Assembly (NCBI GenBank): GCA_964016875.1
Contig: OZ024720.1
Location: 38,593,106-38,657,105 of the forward strand
Reading direction: 5' to 3'
DNA length: 64,000 nt
From: Fallopia convolvulus
Lineage: Eukaryota > Streptophyta > Magnoliopsida > Caryophyllales > Polygonaceae
Below are positions 42,556 through 54,131 of this stretch, in pieces. How positions within the stretch are numbered: position 1 is the stretch's first letter; each line of letters opens with the position of its first letter. Below the pieces are notes generated by a model. That model was given only the letters and a program-made list of their open reading frames with translations, made no database searches and was not told the DNA's origin. A program made the translations under genes and the position numbers.

Positions 42556-45500
42556 GTTCGATGAAATGTCCATGTAAATATCACTCCTAATGTGGCACTC
42601 AGTTTCTAGGTTAGAATTTATGATTTTATTCGACCGGTCTTTATTTTTTTAGTGCAAAATGTACTTATTGGCTTGATACTATCCTCATTATTTATGCTTA
42701 TGCCTAGATATCTTTAGAGTTCACTTGTTTTTTCTACTTTTGCCTTTAAAATGACTTGTGATCAAACATTGCACACCAAGTGTTCGATGAAATGTCGATG
42801 TAAATGTCACTCCTAAATGTGGCATTTGTTTTCTAGGTTCGAATTTATGCTCTTATTCGATCGATCTTGATTTCGTAGTGTAGAATTTGATTATTGGCTT
42901 CATATTATCCTCATTCTTTATGCTTCTATTTTCTCCTTTTGCCTTTAAAACGACTTTTGATCTAACTGGCACGCCAAGTGTTTGATGAAATGTCCATGTA
43001 AATGTCACTCCTAAAAGTGGCATTCGTTTTCTATGTTCGAATTTATGCTTTCATTCGATCGGTCTTGATTTTGTAGAGTTGAATGTGCTAATTGGCTTGA
43101 TAATAACTTCATTCTTTATAATTATGCCTAGATGTCTTTAATGTTCACTTGTTTTTTCTCCTTTTGGGTTTGAAATGACTTGTGATCTAACATTGCACCC
43201 CAAGTGTTCGATGAAATGTCCATGTAAATGTCACTCCTAAATTTGGAATTCGGTTTCTAGGTTATAATTTATAATTTTATTCGATCGATCTTGATTTTTT
43301 ACTGCATAATGTGCTTATTGGCTTGATAATATCCTCATTCTTTATGCTTAGGCCTAGATGTCCTTAAAGTTCACTTGTTTTTTCTTCTTTTGCATTTAAA
43401 GTGACTTGTGATCTAACATTTCATGCCAAGTGCTCGATGAAATGCCCATGTAAATGTTACTCCTAAAAGTGGCATTCGGTTTCTTGGTTCTAATTTTTGC
43501 TTTTATTCGATCGGTCTTGATTTTGTAGTGTGGAATGTGCTTATTGGCTTGATACTATCCGCATTCTACATGCTTATGCCCAGATGTCTTTATAGTTCAC
43601 TTATTTTTTTCTCCTTTTTCCTTTAAAATGACTTGTGATCTAACATTGCACGCCAAGTGTTCGATGAAATGTAGATGTAAATGTCACTCCTTAATGTGGC
43701 ATTCGTTTTCTAGGTTCAAATTTATGCTCTTATTCGATCGGTCTTGATTTTGTAGTGCAAAATGTGAATATTGGATTGATACTATCCTCATTTTTTATGC
43801 TTATGCCTAGATGTCCTTAAAGATCAATTGTTTTTTCTCCTTTTGCCTTTAAAATGACTTGTGATCTAACATGGCACGCCAAGTTTTCGATGAAATGTCC
43901 ATGTAAATGTCACTCCTAAATGTTGCATTCGGTTTCTAGGTTAGAATTTTTGATGTTATTCGACCGGTCTTGATTTTGTAGTGCAGAATATACTTATTGA
44001 CTTGATACTATCCTCATTCTTTATGCTTATGGGTAGATGTCTTTAAAGTTCACTTGTTTTTTGTCCTCTTTTGCCTTAAAATTACTTGTGATCAAACATT
44101 GCATGCCAACTGTTCGATGAAATGTCCATGTAAATATCACACCTAAAAGTGCCATTCGGTTTCTAGGTTCGAATTTATTCTTTTATTCGATCGGTCTTGA
44201 TTTTGTAGTGTCGAATGTGCTTAATGGCTTGATACTATCCTCATTCTTCATGCTTATGCCCAGATGTCTTTAGAGTTCACTTGTTTATTCTCCTTTTGCC
44301 ATTAAAATGACTTCCGACCTAACATTGCACACCATGTGTTCGATGAAATGTCGATGTAAATGTCACTCCTAAATGTGGCATTCGTTTTCTATGTTCGAAT
44401 TTATGCTCTTATTCGATCGGTCTTTATTTTGTAGTGCAAAATGTGATTATTGGCATGATACTATCCTCATTTTTTTATGCTTATAACTAGATGTCCTTAA
44501 AGTTCACTTGTTTTTCCTCCTTTTTCCTTTAAAATGACATATTATCTATCATGGCACGCCATGTTTTCGATGAAATGTCCATGTAAATGTCACTTCTAAA
44601 AGTGGCATTCGGTTTCTAGGTTCAAATTTAAGCTTTTATTCGATTGGTCTTGATTTTGTATTGTCGAATGTGCATATTGGCTTGATAATATGCTCATTCC
44701 TAGATGTCTTTAAAGTTCACTTGTTTTTTCTCCTTAAGCCTTTGAAATGACTTGTGATCTAACATTGCATGCCAAGTGTTCGATGAGATATCCATGTAAA
44801 TAACACTCCTAAATGTGGCATTCAGTTTCTAGGTTCGAATTTATGATTTTATTCGATCGGTCTTGATTTTGTAGTGTAGAATGTGATTATTTGTTTAATA
44901 CTATTGTCATTTTTTATGCTTATGCCTAGATGCCTTTAAAGTTCACATGGTTTTTCTTCTATTTCCTTTGAAATTACTAGTGATCAAACATTGCACGCTA
45001 AGTGTTTGATGAAATGTCCATGTAAATGTCACTCCTAAATGTGGCATTCGGTTTCTAGGTTAGAATTTATGATTTTATTCGATCGGTCTTGATTTTGTAG
45101 TGTCGAATGTGCTTATTGGCTTGATAATATCCTCATTCTTTATGCTTATGCCTAGATATCTTTAAAGTTCACTTATTTTTTCTCCTTATGCCTTTGAAAT
45201 GACTTGTGATCTAACATTGAACGCCAAGTGTTCGATGAAATGTCCATGTAAATAGCACTTCTAAATGTAGCTTTCGATTTCTAGGTTGGAATTTATGATT
45301 TTATTCGACCGGTCTAGATTTTGTAGTGCAGAATGTGATTATTAGCTTGATACTATCCTCATTTTTTATGTTGATGCTTAGATGTCTTTAAAGTTCACTT
45401 GTGTTTTTCTCCTTATGCCTTTGTAATGACTTGTGATCTAACATTGCACGCCAAATGTTCGATGAAATGTCCATGTAAATCTCACTCCTAAAAGTGGCAT

Positions 45501-48128
45501 TCGTTTTCTATGTTCGAATTTATGCTTTCATTCGATCGGTCTTCATTTTGTAGTGTTGAATGTGCTAATTGGCTTGATAATATCCTAATTCTTTATGCTT
45601 ATGCCTAGATGTCTTTAATGTTCACTTGTTTTTTCTCCTTTTGGCTTTGAAATGACGTGATCTAACTGGCACGCAAAGTGTTTGATGAAATGTCCATGTA
45701 AATGTCACTCCTAAAAGTGGCATTCGTTTTCTAAGTTCGAATTTATGCTTTCATTCGATCGGTCTTGAATTTATAATGCAATTGGCTTGATACTATCCTC
45801 ATTCGTTATGCTTATGCCTAGATGTCTTTAAAGTTCACTTGTTGTTTCTCCTTTTGCCGTTAAAATGATTTGTGATCCAACATTGTACGACAAGTGTTCG
45901 ATGAAATGTCCATTTAAATGTCACTCCTAATTGTGGCATTCGTTTTCTAGGTTCGAATTTATGCTCTCATTCGATCGGTCTTTATTTTGTAGTGCAGAAT
46001 GTGATTATTGGCTTGATACTATCCTCATTCTTTATGCTTATGCCAAGATGTCTATAAAGTTCACTAGTTTTTTCTCCTTTTGCCTTTAAAATGACTTGTG
46101 ATCTAGCATTGCACGATAAGTGTTCGATGAAATGTACATGTAAATGTCACTCCTAAATGTGGCATTCGGTTTCTAGGTTCGAATTTATAATGTTTTTCGA
46201 TCGGTCTTAATGTTGTAGTATAGAATGTGATGATTGATTTGATACTATTCTCATTTTTTATGCTTATCCCTAGATGTCTTTTAAGTTCACTTGTTTTTTC
46301 TCCTTTTGCCTTTAAAATGACTTGTGATCTAACATTGCACGACCAGTGTTCGATGAAATGTCCAATTTTCGAATTTCTCCTTTTGCCATTAAAATTTCTT
46401 GTGATCTAACATTTAGTTTCTTGTTTTTTCTCCTTTCTAGGTTCGATTTTCGCTTTTATTCGATCGGTCTTGATTTTGTAGTTCAGAATGTGCTTATTGG
46501 CTTCATACTATCCTCATTCTTTATGCGTTCGCCCAGATTTCTATAAAGTTCACGAGTGTTCGATCGGTCTAGATGTTGTTAAAGTTCACTTGTCTTTTCT
46601 CCTTTTACCTTTAAAATGAATTGTGATCTAACATTGCACGCCAAGTGTTCGTATGAAATGTCCATAAAAATGTCACTCCTAAATGTGGCATTCGGTTTCT
46701 AGGTTTGACTTTATTCTTTTATTCGACCGATATTGATTTTGTAGTACAGAATGTGCTTATTGGCTTGATACTTTCCTCATTCTTTATTCTTATGCCTAGA
46801 TATCTTCAAACTTCACTTTTTTTTCTCCTTTTGCCTTTAAAATGACTGATGATCTAACATTACACGCCAAGTGTTCGTTGAAATGTCCATGTAAAATTTA
46901 CTCCTAAATGTGGCATTCGGTTTCTAGGTTAGAATTTATGCTTTTATTCGACCAGTCTTAATTTTGTAGTACAAAATGTGATTATTGGCTTCATACTATC
47001 CTCATTTTTTATGCTTATCCCAAGATGTCTTTTAAAATCACTTGTTTTTTGTCCTTTTGCCTTTAAAATGACTTGTGATCTAACATTCATGCCAAGTGTT
47101 CGATGAAATACCCATGTAAATGTCACTCCTAAAAGTTGTATTCGGTTTATAGATTTGAATTTATGCTTTAATTCGACCGGTCTTGATTTTGTAGTGTCGA
47201 ATGTGCTTATTGGCTTGATACTATCCTTAATTTTTATGCTTATGCCTAGATGTCTTTAGAGTTCACTTGTTTTTTCTCCTTTTGCCTTTAAAATGACTTG
47301 TGATCTAACATTGCACACCAAATGTTCGATGAAATGTCCATGTAAATGTCACTCCTAAATGTGGCATTCATTTCTAGGTTCGAATTTATGTTCTTATTCG
47401 ACCGGTCTTGATTTTGTAGTGCAGAATGTGATTATTGGCTTGACTCTATCCTCATTTTTTATGCTTATGCCTAGATGTCTATAAAATTCACTTGTTTTTT
47501 CTCCATTTGCCTTTAAAACGACTTGTGATCTAACATTGCACGCCAAATAATGGATGAAATTTCCATGTAAATGTCACTCCTAAATGTGGCATTCGTTTTC
47601 TAGGTTCGAATTTATGCTCTTATTCGATCGGTCTTGATTTTGTAGTGCAGAATTTGATTATTGGCTTGATACTATCATAATTCTTTATGCTTATGCCGAG
47701 ATGTCTTTAGAGTTCACTTGTTTTTTCTCCTTTTGCCTTTAAAATGACTTGTGATCTATCATGGCACGCCAATTGTTCGATGAAATGTCCATGTAAATGT
47801 CACTCCTAAATGTGAAATTCGGTTTCTAGGTTTGAATTTTTGTTATTTATTCGATGAGTCTTCTTTTTGTAGTGTCGAATGTGCTTATTGGCTTGATAAT
47901 ATCCTCATTCTTTTTGCTTATGCCTAGATGTCTTTAAAGTTCACTTGTTTTTTCTCCCTTTGCTGTTATAATGACTTGTGATCTAACATGGCGCGCCAAG
48001 TGTTCAATGAAATGTCCATGTAAATGTCACTCCTAAATGTGAAGTTCGGTTTCTAGGTTCGAATTTTGGCTTTTATTCGATCGGTCTTGATTTGGTAGTT
48101 CAGAAAGTGCTTATTGGCTTTATACTAT
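42556..48128 (+). repeat. Satellite array, about 24 monomers
   Basis: Same satellite and orientation. Divergence is higher than in the HOR. The run at about 46,360-46,620 is scrambled (separate feature). Two monomers are short by about 40 bp (near 42,930 and 45,780). No gene is present. Confidence 0.94.
46360..46620 (+). repeat. Scrambled satellite segment
   Basis: Monomer blocks appear out of order: 'ctccttttgccattaaaatt' follows 'gaaatgtccaattttcg', then 'aacatttagtttcttg', then a jump to 'ctttctaggttcg', and later 'cacgagtgttcgatcggtctagatgttg' joins distant blocks. At least four junctions fall within 250 bp, suggesting repeated break repair. Confidence 0.75.
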
Positions 48129-49506
48129 TGATATCCGCTTTTTAGGAAGGTTTTTAGTGTCTAGATAGATTAGAATGAGTTTATTTTCGTGCTAGAGTTT
48201 TATGTTTTTGAGTCTTTTTGCTTTAGCTTTTGTATTTCCTTGAGATTCGGAAACTACGCACATTTTATGTCTTTATATAGGAGTTTTGGAGCTTAAATGA
48301 AGGATTTGGAGCATTACGAGAAGAGGAGGACAAGCTAGGAAGGAGCTACGAGTGGAGAAGCTAAGGAAGAAAGGCAAAAAGAGGAGCTAAGTCGAGCCAA
48401 AGGAGCTCGTGCATGAGCAAGAACAAGCCAAGATTGACCCATAGAGGTCGTGCACGAGCCATACCATGTCTTGCTCGACCCAACCAAGATTCAAGCACTC
48501 AGGACCGATTCTTGGAGGGTCGTGCACGACCCATTTGGGTCGATCATGGCGCCGACTTTGCTTTATTCCGATCTTTTATGATATATTCTATCTTTTATTT
48601 TAGGAAGTTGTTTTATCTTATTTCCTTGTTTAATTAGGTCCCTTTTCCTCTATAAAAGGGGGCTGAACTCTTTAGTTGGAGGTTCTCTAGATTTTTTTAC
48701 GTATTTTGGGAGATTAGAGGAAGACTTGGAGAACAAGTTGGAGAAATTTGTAAGACTTTTTATTTTAATTTGATTTTCGGTTTGCTTATTTGATCATGTC
48801 TTCGTTTGTCTTTTCCATGTGTGAGTAGTTTTCTTAGATTCTAGGGTTGGGTGAAAACCCAACACAATCATGCATGTTTAAACTTGAATTCATGATTTGA
48901 ATGCTTGAAAATCATATCTATCTATCTTGTGCTAAATTCCTTTGCGAAAGTTGAGGCAATATCTTGCAATTAACCTAAAAGCGAAAGTGTAAAGTTGATT
49001 GTTTGATTAGATCTAATAGGATTATTTGCGAAAGTTGATATTCCTAGGTTGAAGGATAGATAGAAAGTTGTTTAATTTGCGACAGTTGATTGAATAACTT
49101 GACTTGTTTGCGACAATTGACTTTTCTATGATCATAATCGCATGATAGTTGTGAATTCTTGTTAAAAGCATCTATGGTTGTTGTTGTGGTAGCCCTAGCC
49201 CTAGGATTGCCTTTTTATATTTGGTCAAAACTCGTTAATTTGATTCGATCTCGACCCCACCAAGGCTGTGCTCGAAACTTGTCCTTGTTTGTGCTCGTTT
49301 GTGTGTTTTGTCCCTAGGATCGACCACCAAGGGTCGTGCACGACCCTAATCAGTTCGGTCATGGCCTTGTTTTGTTCGTGTTTGTTTATTTTTTCGTAGT
49401 TTATCAACTAATCATTATCCCTATTCTCATTCTCGTGGACGAACCTGACTCCCTGTACTCAGCGGGGTCTTGAAATAAATTTATTTGTTCAAGAAACCCT
49501 TCAACA
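48129..49506 (+). mobile_element. 5' LTR of element 2 (1,378 bp)
   Basis: It begins TGATATCCGC directly after satellite 'tatactat' and ends CTTCAACA two bases before the primer site. It contains a TATA box at 48,651-48,658, perfect palindromes GGGTCGTGCACGACCC at 48,517-48,532 and 49,331-49,346, and the conserved U5 block 'cccgtggacgaacctgactcc'-type ending 'gcggggtcttgaa'. A short frame at 48,413-48,637 merely reads the motif-rich zone. Confidence 0.9.
48651..48658 (+). promoter_or_regulatory. TATA box of the element 2 LTR
   Basis: TATAAAAG preceded by 'cccttttcctc' and followed by 'ggggctgaac'. This is a canonical plant LTR promoter box. Confidence 0.75.
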
Positions 49507-49509
49507 AAT

Positions 49510-49527
49510 TGGCGTCGTTGCCGGGGA
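49510..49527 (+). promoter_or_regulatory. Primer-binding site, tRNA-Asp type (element 2)
   Basis: TGGCGTCGTTGCCGGGGA is complementary to the 3' end of plant tRNA-Asp with one mismatch, at a different base from that in element 1. Confidence 0.88.
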
Positions 49528-49630
49528 GTGAGCAATAGTACCTAGTTTAGTTGATATTTGGGTTTGGGACTTGCCGTTACCCTTTTGTTTTTTTGTTTTA
49601 TTTTATTTTCTTTGTCTTTGTTCGCAGTGT

Positions 49631-51000
49631 ATGCCATCTAGTTATTCCTGGAGAACCTTTGGGATTAACTACGACAGCGAACCCGAGAGATCCTTCCATC
49701 GACGTTTAAGGGAACGACGAGCAATGGGCGATGCTAAGACTCTTACTCAACAAATGGAGGAAATCCGTGCTCAGATGCAGCGCTTGCAAGCGGACCGAGA
49801 CACTCAAGCTGCAGCTGCACATCAATTCCAGGAGCAACTGAACGCTATCCCCAGGAATGCCAAGCAATACATGCACCCAAAACTAAGGGTGCCTGAATCG
49901 GCGATAGTGCTCCCGGAGATCGACCGCACTTTTGAGATTAAATCTCATTTCATATCCTTAATCAAACGTTCTCAATGTGAGGGGAAACCCACTGAATTTC
50001 CCATGGAACATATAAAGAATTTGACTGATTTTATGTGACACTATTGTTGTTGACGGTGTCGCACTTGAATATGTTCTCTTGAAGGCATTTAAGTGGTCTC
50101 TTGCAGGAAAAGCTTTGAGTTGGTTGGAGAGCTTGCCACCAAGATCTATCACGACGTGGAAGGCTTTGCATGATTTGTTCATGACCAAGTTCTTTCCACC
50201 GGCAAAAACAACGGAGCTTATGAAACGCATCACCTCCTACCATCAACTTCCCAACGAGACGCTTGTGGAGACGTGGGAACGATTCCAAGAGCTTCTACGC
50301 TAATGCCCTACACATGGGCAACCTCCCTATGTTCTCCAAGAGATCTTCTTTCAAGGCATCAATGCGTCTACCAGGGATCACATTAACCTTCACACTGATT
50401 GCGGGTTCATTGAGATGACTCCACATGAGGCATGGGCGTTATTGAATAACCTAACCAACTATGATGCCATGTACGGAACCCAACAAGCTAAGCCAACGGA
50501 GAGGAAGCTTTATGAACCATCTTACGATATGGTTGATCGGGATGTGAAGTTCCAATTCATGCAAGATGAGATCAACCGTTTGAAAAAGCAAGTAAGCTAC
50601 TTTAAATCTTCTCAATCTTGTCAAGAATGCGGGTCTTCCGCCCATACTACTTCCAATTGCACTAACTTGCAGCAAGTACGAGCCGCCGAGGCTTATGAGG
50701 AGGCGAACTACATGAGAGGTTCCTATAGCAACCAAAACAATTACACAGGGAGGAACAATGCTCAACTATCTTGGGGAAATTCCAATTATGACCAATACAA
50801 GCAACCCCAACAAGAGCAACGTCCCCCTCCGTACCATCCTTCGGGTTATCAAGAGCCACCATCATGGGTGCAAGGGCTGCAAGAAGGAATCAATGGCGCC
50901 AGAACTGAGATCAACCAAGTCCGAGCTGAGGTCTAGACCAGGATCAATGGAGTACGAGCTGAGTTGAAAGGTGTTCACGCCCGGTTAGGAGAATTTGAAT
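49631..51000 (+). pseudogene. Athila-like gag of element 2
   Basis: The likely start is the ATG at 49,631 (MPSSYSWRTFGINYD); the open frame extends back to 49,571. The first part (to 50,038) has a coiled-coil segment (TQQMEEIRAQMQRLQADRD) and the start of the gag domain. A frameshift near 50,030 is followed by LKAFKWSLAGKALSWLESLP and TWKALHDLFMTKFFPPAK (from 50,079), a stop at 50,301-50,303, then the same frame from 50,415 to 50,936 with one Cys/His knuckle (CQECGSSAHTTSNC) and a Gln/Tyr/Pro-rich tail. A TAG at 50,934 and another frameshift near 50,995 precede the protease frame. Confidence 0.88.
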
Positions 51001-51001
51001 C

Positions 51002-53188
51002 ATGGAGAAAAACGTCGATTCCCAACTTGGACAACTAGCTACTCAAATCCCGAGACCTCATGGACAACTCCCTGGCCACCCCGAGGAGAATCCTAGAGGC
51101 CGAGCAAGCGATGGTGAAATCCAAGCCATGCACCTAAGGAGTGGCAAGACGTTGCCCGAGCCATCCAAGCATAAGGAGAAAGAAGAAGCCTTTGGACCGA
51201 CCTTGTCAAGGTCGAGCACGACCCCAACAGAGGTTGGACCTCTCAGGACCGACCCTGCCATGACTCCACTAGGGTCGAGCACGACCCCCATTGGGTCGAG
51301 CACGACCCCTTTAAGGTCAAACACGACCCCCTCAAGGGTCGATCCTGAGGGTGCTAATAACGAAGCAGAAGAGGCGATCTACCCTCCAAGGGTCGAGCTC
51401 GATCACCCTTCGCCAGGTAAGTCTTCTAACCCTTCTCTTTCTATTCAATCTCCATCTAAGGTACTTCCTTTCCCTTCTAAGAAATCCAAGGACTCGACGG
51501 AAGGTAAGTTTAAGCGCTTTGTTAAGTTGCTTCATGGTTTAAATCTTTCCATTCCTTTCGCTGAGGCTTTGAATGAAATGCCTGCCTATACTAAATTCTT
51601 GAAGGAGATTTTGTCTAGGAAGTGGTCTATGTTGGAATTAACAAATGAAGTGAGATTGTTGGAGCTTCTCGAAAAGCTAGGCGACCCATGTAAGTTTGCT
51701 ATTACAATTGGTATTGGAGCTTACCGTTTCAAAGCTTGGTGTGATCTAGGTGTTAGTACAAGCTTGCTTCCACTTTCAATTTGGTCTAAGACCAACATGG
51801 GGCCATTAGTACCGGTAAACATGAGGCTATACATGGCGGATGGGTCGTGCGTCAAGCCAACGAGAGTGGTAGATGATTTCCCAGTTCAAGTTGGGAAGTT
51901 CTTTGTGCCCAACGATTTCATAGTGATGGAGATGTCTGAAGATCCCGTGGTGCCCATTATTCTCGGACGACCATTCTTAGCCACAACGGGAGCCATCATA
52001 GATGTCAAGAACGGTCTTCTCACCTTTAACATTGGAGAAGAAGTGGTTGAGTTCCGCTTCAACCCAACAATGAAGGAGCCAAATCGGGAGGAGGTCAAGA
52101 TGCTATACACACGCTCTGTCTACATTGAGTGCAACAACCCAACGAAGAAATTATTGGCTTGGGATCCTCTACCACATGTTTTTGGGGTCTCAGGACCGAC
52201 CCTCCAAGGGTCGTGCACGACCCTCCTGGACGAAAGTGAGGAGCAATGCCTTGTGTTGGACGTACTCAAAGTGGAGCATGAGGAGGAAGTTAGTTTGCCC
52301 GAGCCTACTCCCGAGCTTAAGGAGCTCCCAGCTTCCCTGAGGTACGCTTTTCTTGGTCTTAGTTCTACTCTTCCCGTCATTATTAATGCTAACTTGAGTG
52401 TGGAAGAAGAGAATAAATTACTTGATGTGCTTAGGACTCATAGGAAAGCCATATGGTATTCATTAGAGAAACTTAGTGGTATTTCACCCTCATTGTGCAT
52501 GCATAGGATTTATATGGAGGATGATCATAAATCGACTATAGAGCATCAACGTAGGACAAACCCTAAAATGAAAGAGGAAGTAAAGAAGGAAATTCTTCGG
52601 ATGCTAGATGTCGGTATCATATTTCCTATCTCCGATAGTAAATGGTTTAGCCCTGTGCATGTAGTTCCTAAAAAGGGTGGAATGACGGTTGTTGAAAATG
52701 AAAAAGGGGAGTTGATTCCAACTAGGACCACCACTATGTGGAGAATGTGCATAGACTATAGGAAACTTAATAGTGCCACTAGGAAGAATCACTTTCCACT
52801 CCCCTTCATTGACCAAGTCCTAGAACGCTTAGCCCAACACAATTACTTTTGCTATTTGGATGGCTATAGTGGCTTTTGGCAGATTCTCATTCACCCCGAT
52901 GATCAGGAGAAGACGACATTTACTTGTCCATATGGGACGTTTGCCTATAGGCGGATGCCTTTTGCGCTTTGCAACGCCCCGGCCACCTTTCAGCGATGCA
53001 TGATGGCCATCTTCTCCGACATGATTGAAGAAATAGTGGAGGTATTTATGGACGATTTCTCAGTTTATGGTCCCACTTTTGATTCATGTCTTGCTAATCT
53101 CTCTAGAGTCCTTAAACGATGTGAGGAGACTAACCTTGTGCTTAATTGGGAAAGTGTCATTTCATGGTTAGAGAGGGAATTGCCTTAG
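51002..53188 (+). pseudogene. Protease and reverse transcriptase of element 2
   Basis: An open stretch of 728 codons. N-terminal linker: DSQLGQLATQIP, then MHLRSGKTLPEP, then Thr/Ser/Pro repeats encoded by the GGTCGAGCACGACC word (about residues 65-125). Protease: WCDLGVSTSLLPLSIW with catalytic Asp, and VPIILGRPFLATTGA. A second motif insertion is encoded at 52,185-52,230. RT: WFSPVHVVPKKGGM, MCIDYRKLNSAT, FCYLDGYSGFWQI, PFALCNAPATFQRCM, and the FMDD active-site box. The frame is lost near 53,150, just past the RT core. The RT catalytic residues are intact. Confidence 0.9.
51190..51420. repeat. Cluster of the GGTCG(A/T)GCACGACCC word inside the gag-protease linker
   Basis: The word recurs near 51,212, 51,274, 51,294 and 51,315, with 'ctcaggaccgaccctgcca' preceding. 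About 50 bp of it ('tcaggaccgaccctgccatg' to 'gggtcgagcacgacccc') is repeated almost exactly at 54,014-54,056 between RNase H and integrase. The cluster ends in 'cgccaggtaagtcttc'. Confidence 0.88.
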
Positions 53189-53911
53189 GACATCTAGCGT
53201 CTAAACGCGGGATAGAGGTGGACAAGGCAAAAATTGAGCTTATTGAGAAATTGCCCCCTCCATCTTCCATTAAAGATATTAGGAGTTTTTTGGGGCATGC
53301 AAGTTTTTATAGATGCTTTATTTCACGACTTTTCTAAAATTGCTAAGCCATTGACTAACCTACTAATGAAAGATGTAGTGTTTAGCATGTCTCCAGAATG
53401 TCTTGAAGCGTTTTACAGGTTGAGGGAAGCCCTCGTGACGGCCCCCATTATGCAATCACCGGATTGGTCACTTCCCTTCGAATTCATGTGTGATGCTAGT
53501 GATTATGCCATAGGAGCGGTTCTTGGGCAAAAGAAGGACAAGAAGCCTCATGCCATCTACTATGCAAGTAAGACGCTTGATGAAGCCCAGAGTAAGTACA
53601 CCACGACCGAGAAAGAGTTTCTCGCTGTGGAGTTTGCTTTTGAGAAATTTCGCTCTTACATAGTAGGTTCTGAGGTGATTGTTTATACTGACCATGCTGC
53701 GGTTAGATTTCTAATGGCGAAAAAAGACTCCAAGCCTAGGTTGCTTCGTTGGATGCACTTATTGCAGGAATTCGATCATGAAATCCGAGACAAGAAGGGA
53801 GCGGAGAACTTAGTGGCGGATCACCTATCAAGACTCCCCCTTGAGCATATTCAGGAATCCGGCGGATCAATTCCCATCAATGATACATGCCCCGATGAGA
53901 CTCTTTTGTAA
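53146..53911 (+). pseudogene. RT thumb/connection and RNase H of element 2
   Basis: Two frames: 53,146-53,337 (GIALGHLASKRGIEVDKAKIE, FLGHASFYRCF) and, after a frameshift near 53,325, FSKIAKPLTNLL and onward to 53,911. RNase H landmarks are FMCDASDYAIGAVLGQ with catalytic Asp, TTTEKEFLAVEFAFEKFRSY with catalytic Glu, VYTDHAAVRFLM with Asp, and NLVADHLSRL. The stop at 53,909-53,911 is followed by motif-rich spacer. Confidence 0.9.
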
Positions 53912-54125
53912 GGCAACCATGAGCCCCATGGAGACAAGGCTAATGATTAAACCGAGGCCTCAGGACCGACCCTAACATGGTCGTGCACGACCCACACAGA
54001 TATTAGCCCCTTCAGGACCGACCCTGCCACGACTCCACTAGGGTCGAGCACGACCCCTACCCTCGAGTCAGCCTCCGTGCACGACTCAAATGGCTTGTGC
54101 ATGACCCTCTCCCAAGGTTGAGCAG
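53912..54125. repeat. Motif-rich spacer between RNase H and integrase of element 2
   Basis: It contains 'tcaggaccgaccctaacatg', 'ggtcgtgcacgaccc' (53,979-53,993), 'gggtcgagcacgacccc' and 'gtgcacgactcaaatgg', ending in 'agcaggtaagtcttcttc'. In intact relatives this would be part of the polyprotein linker. It parallels the linker cluster at 51,190-51,420, including the final 'ggtaagtcttct'. Confidence 0.85.
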
Positions 54126-54131
54126 GTAAGT

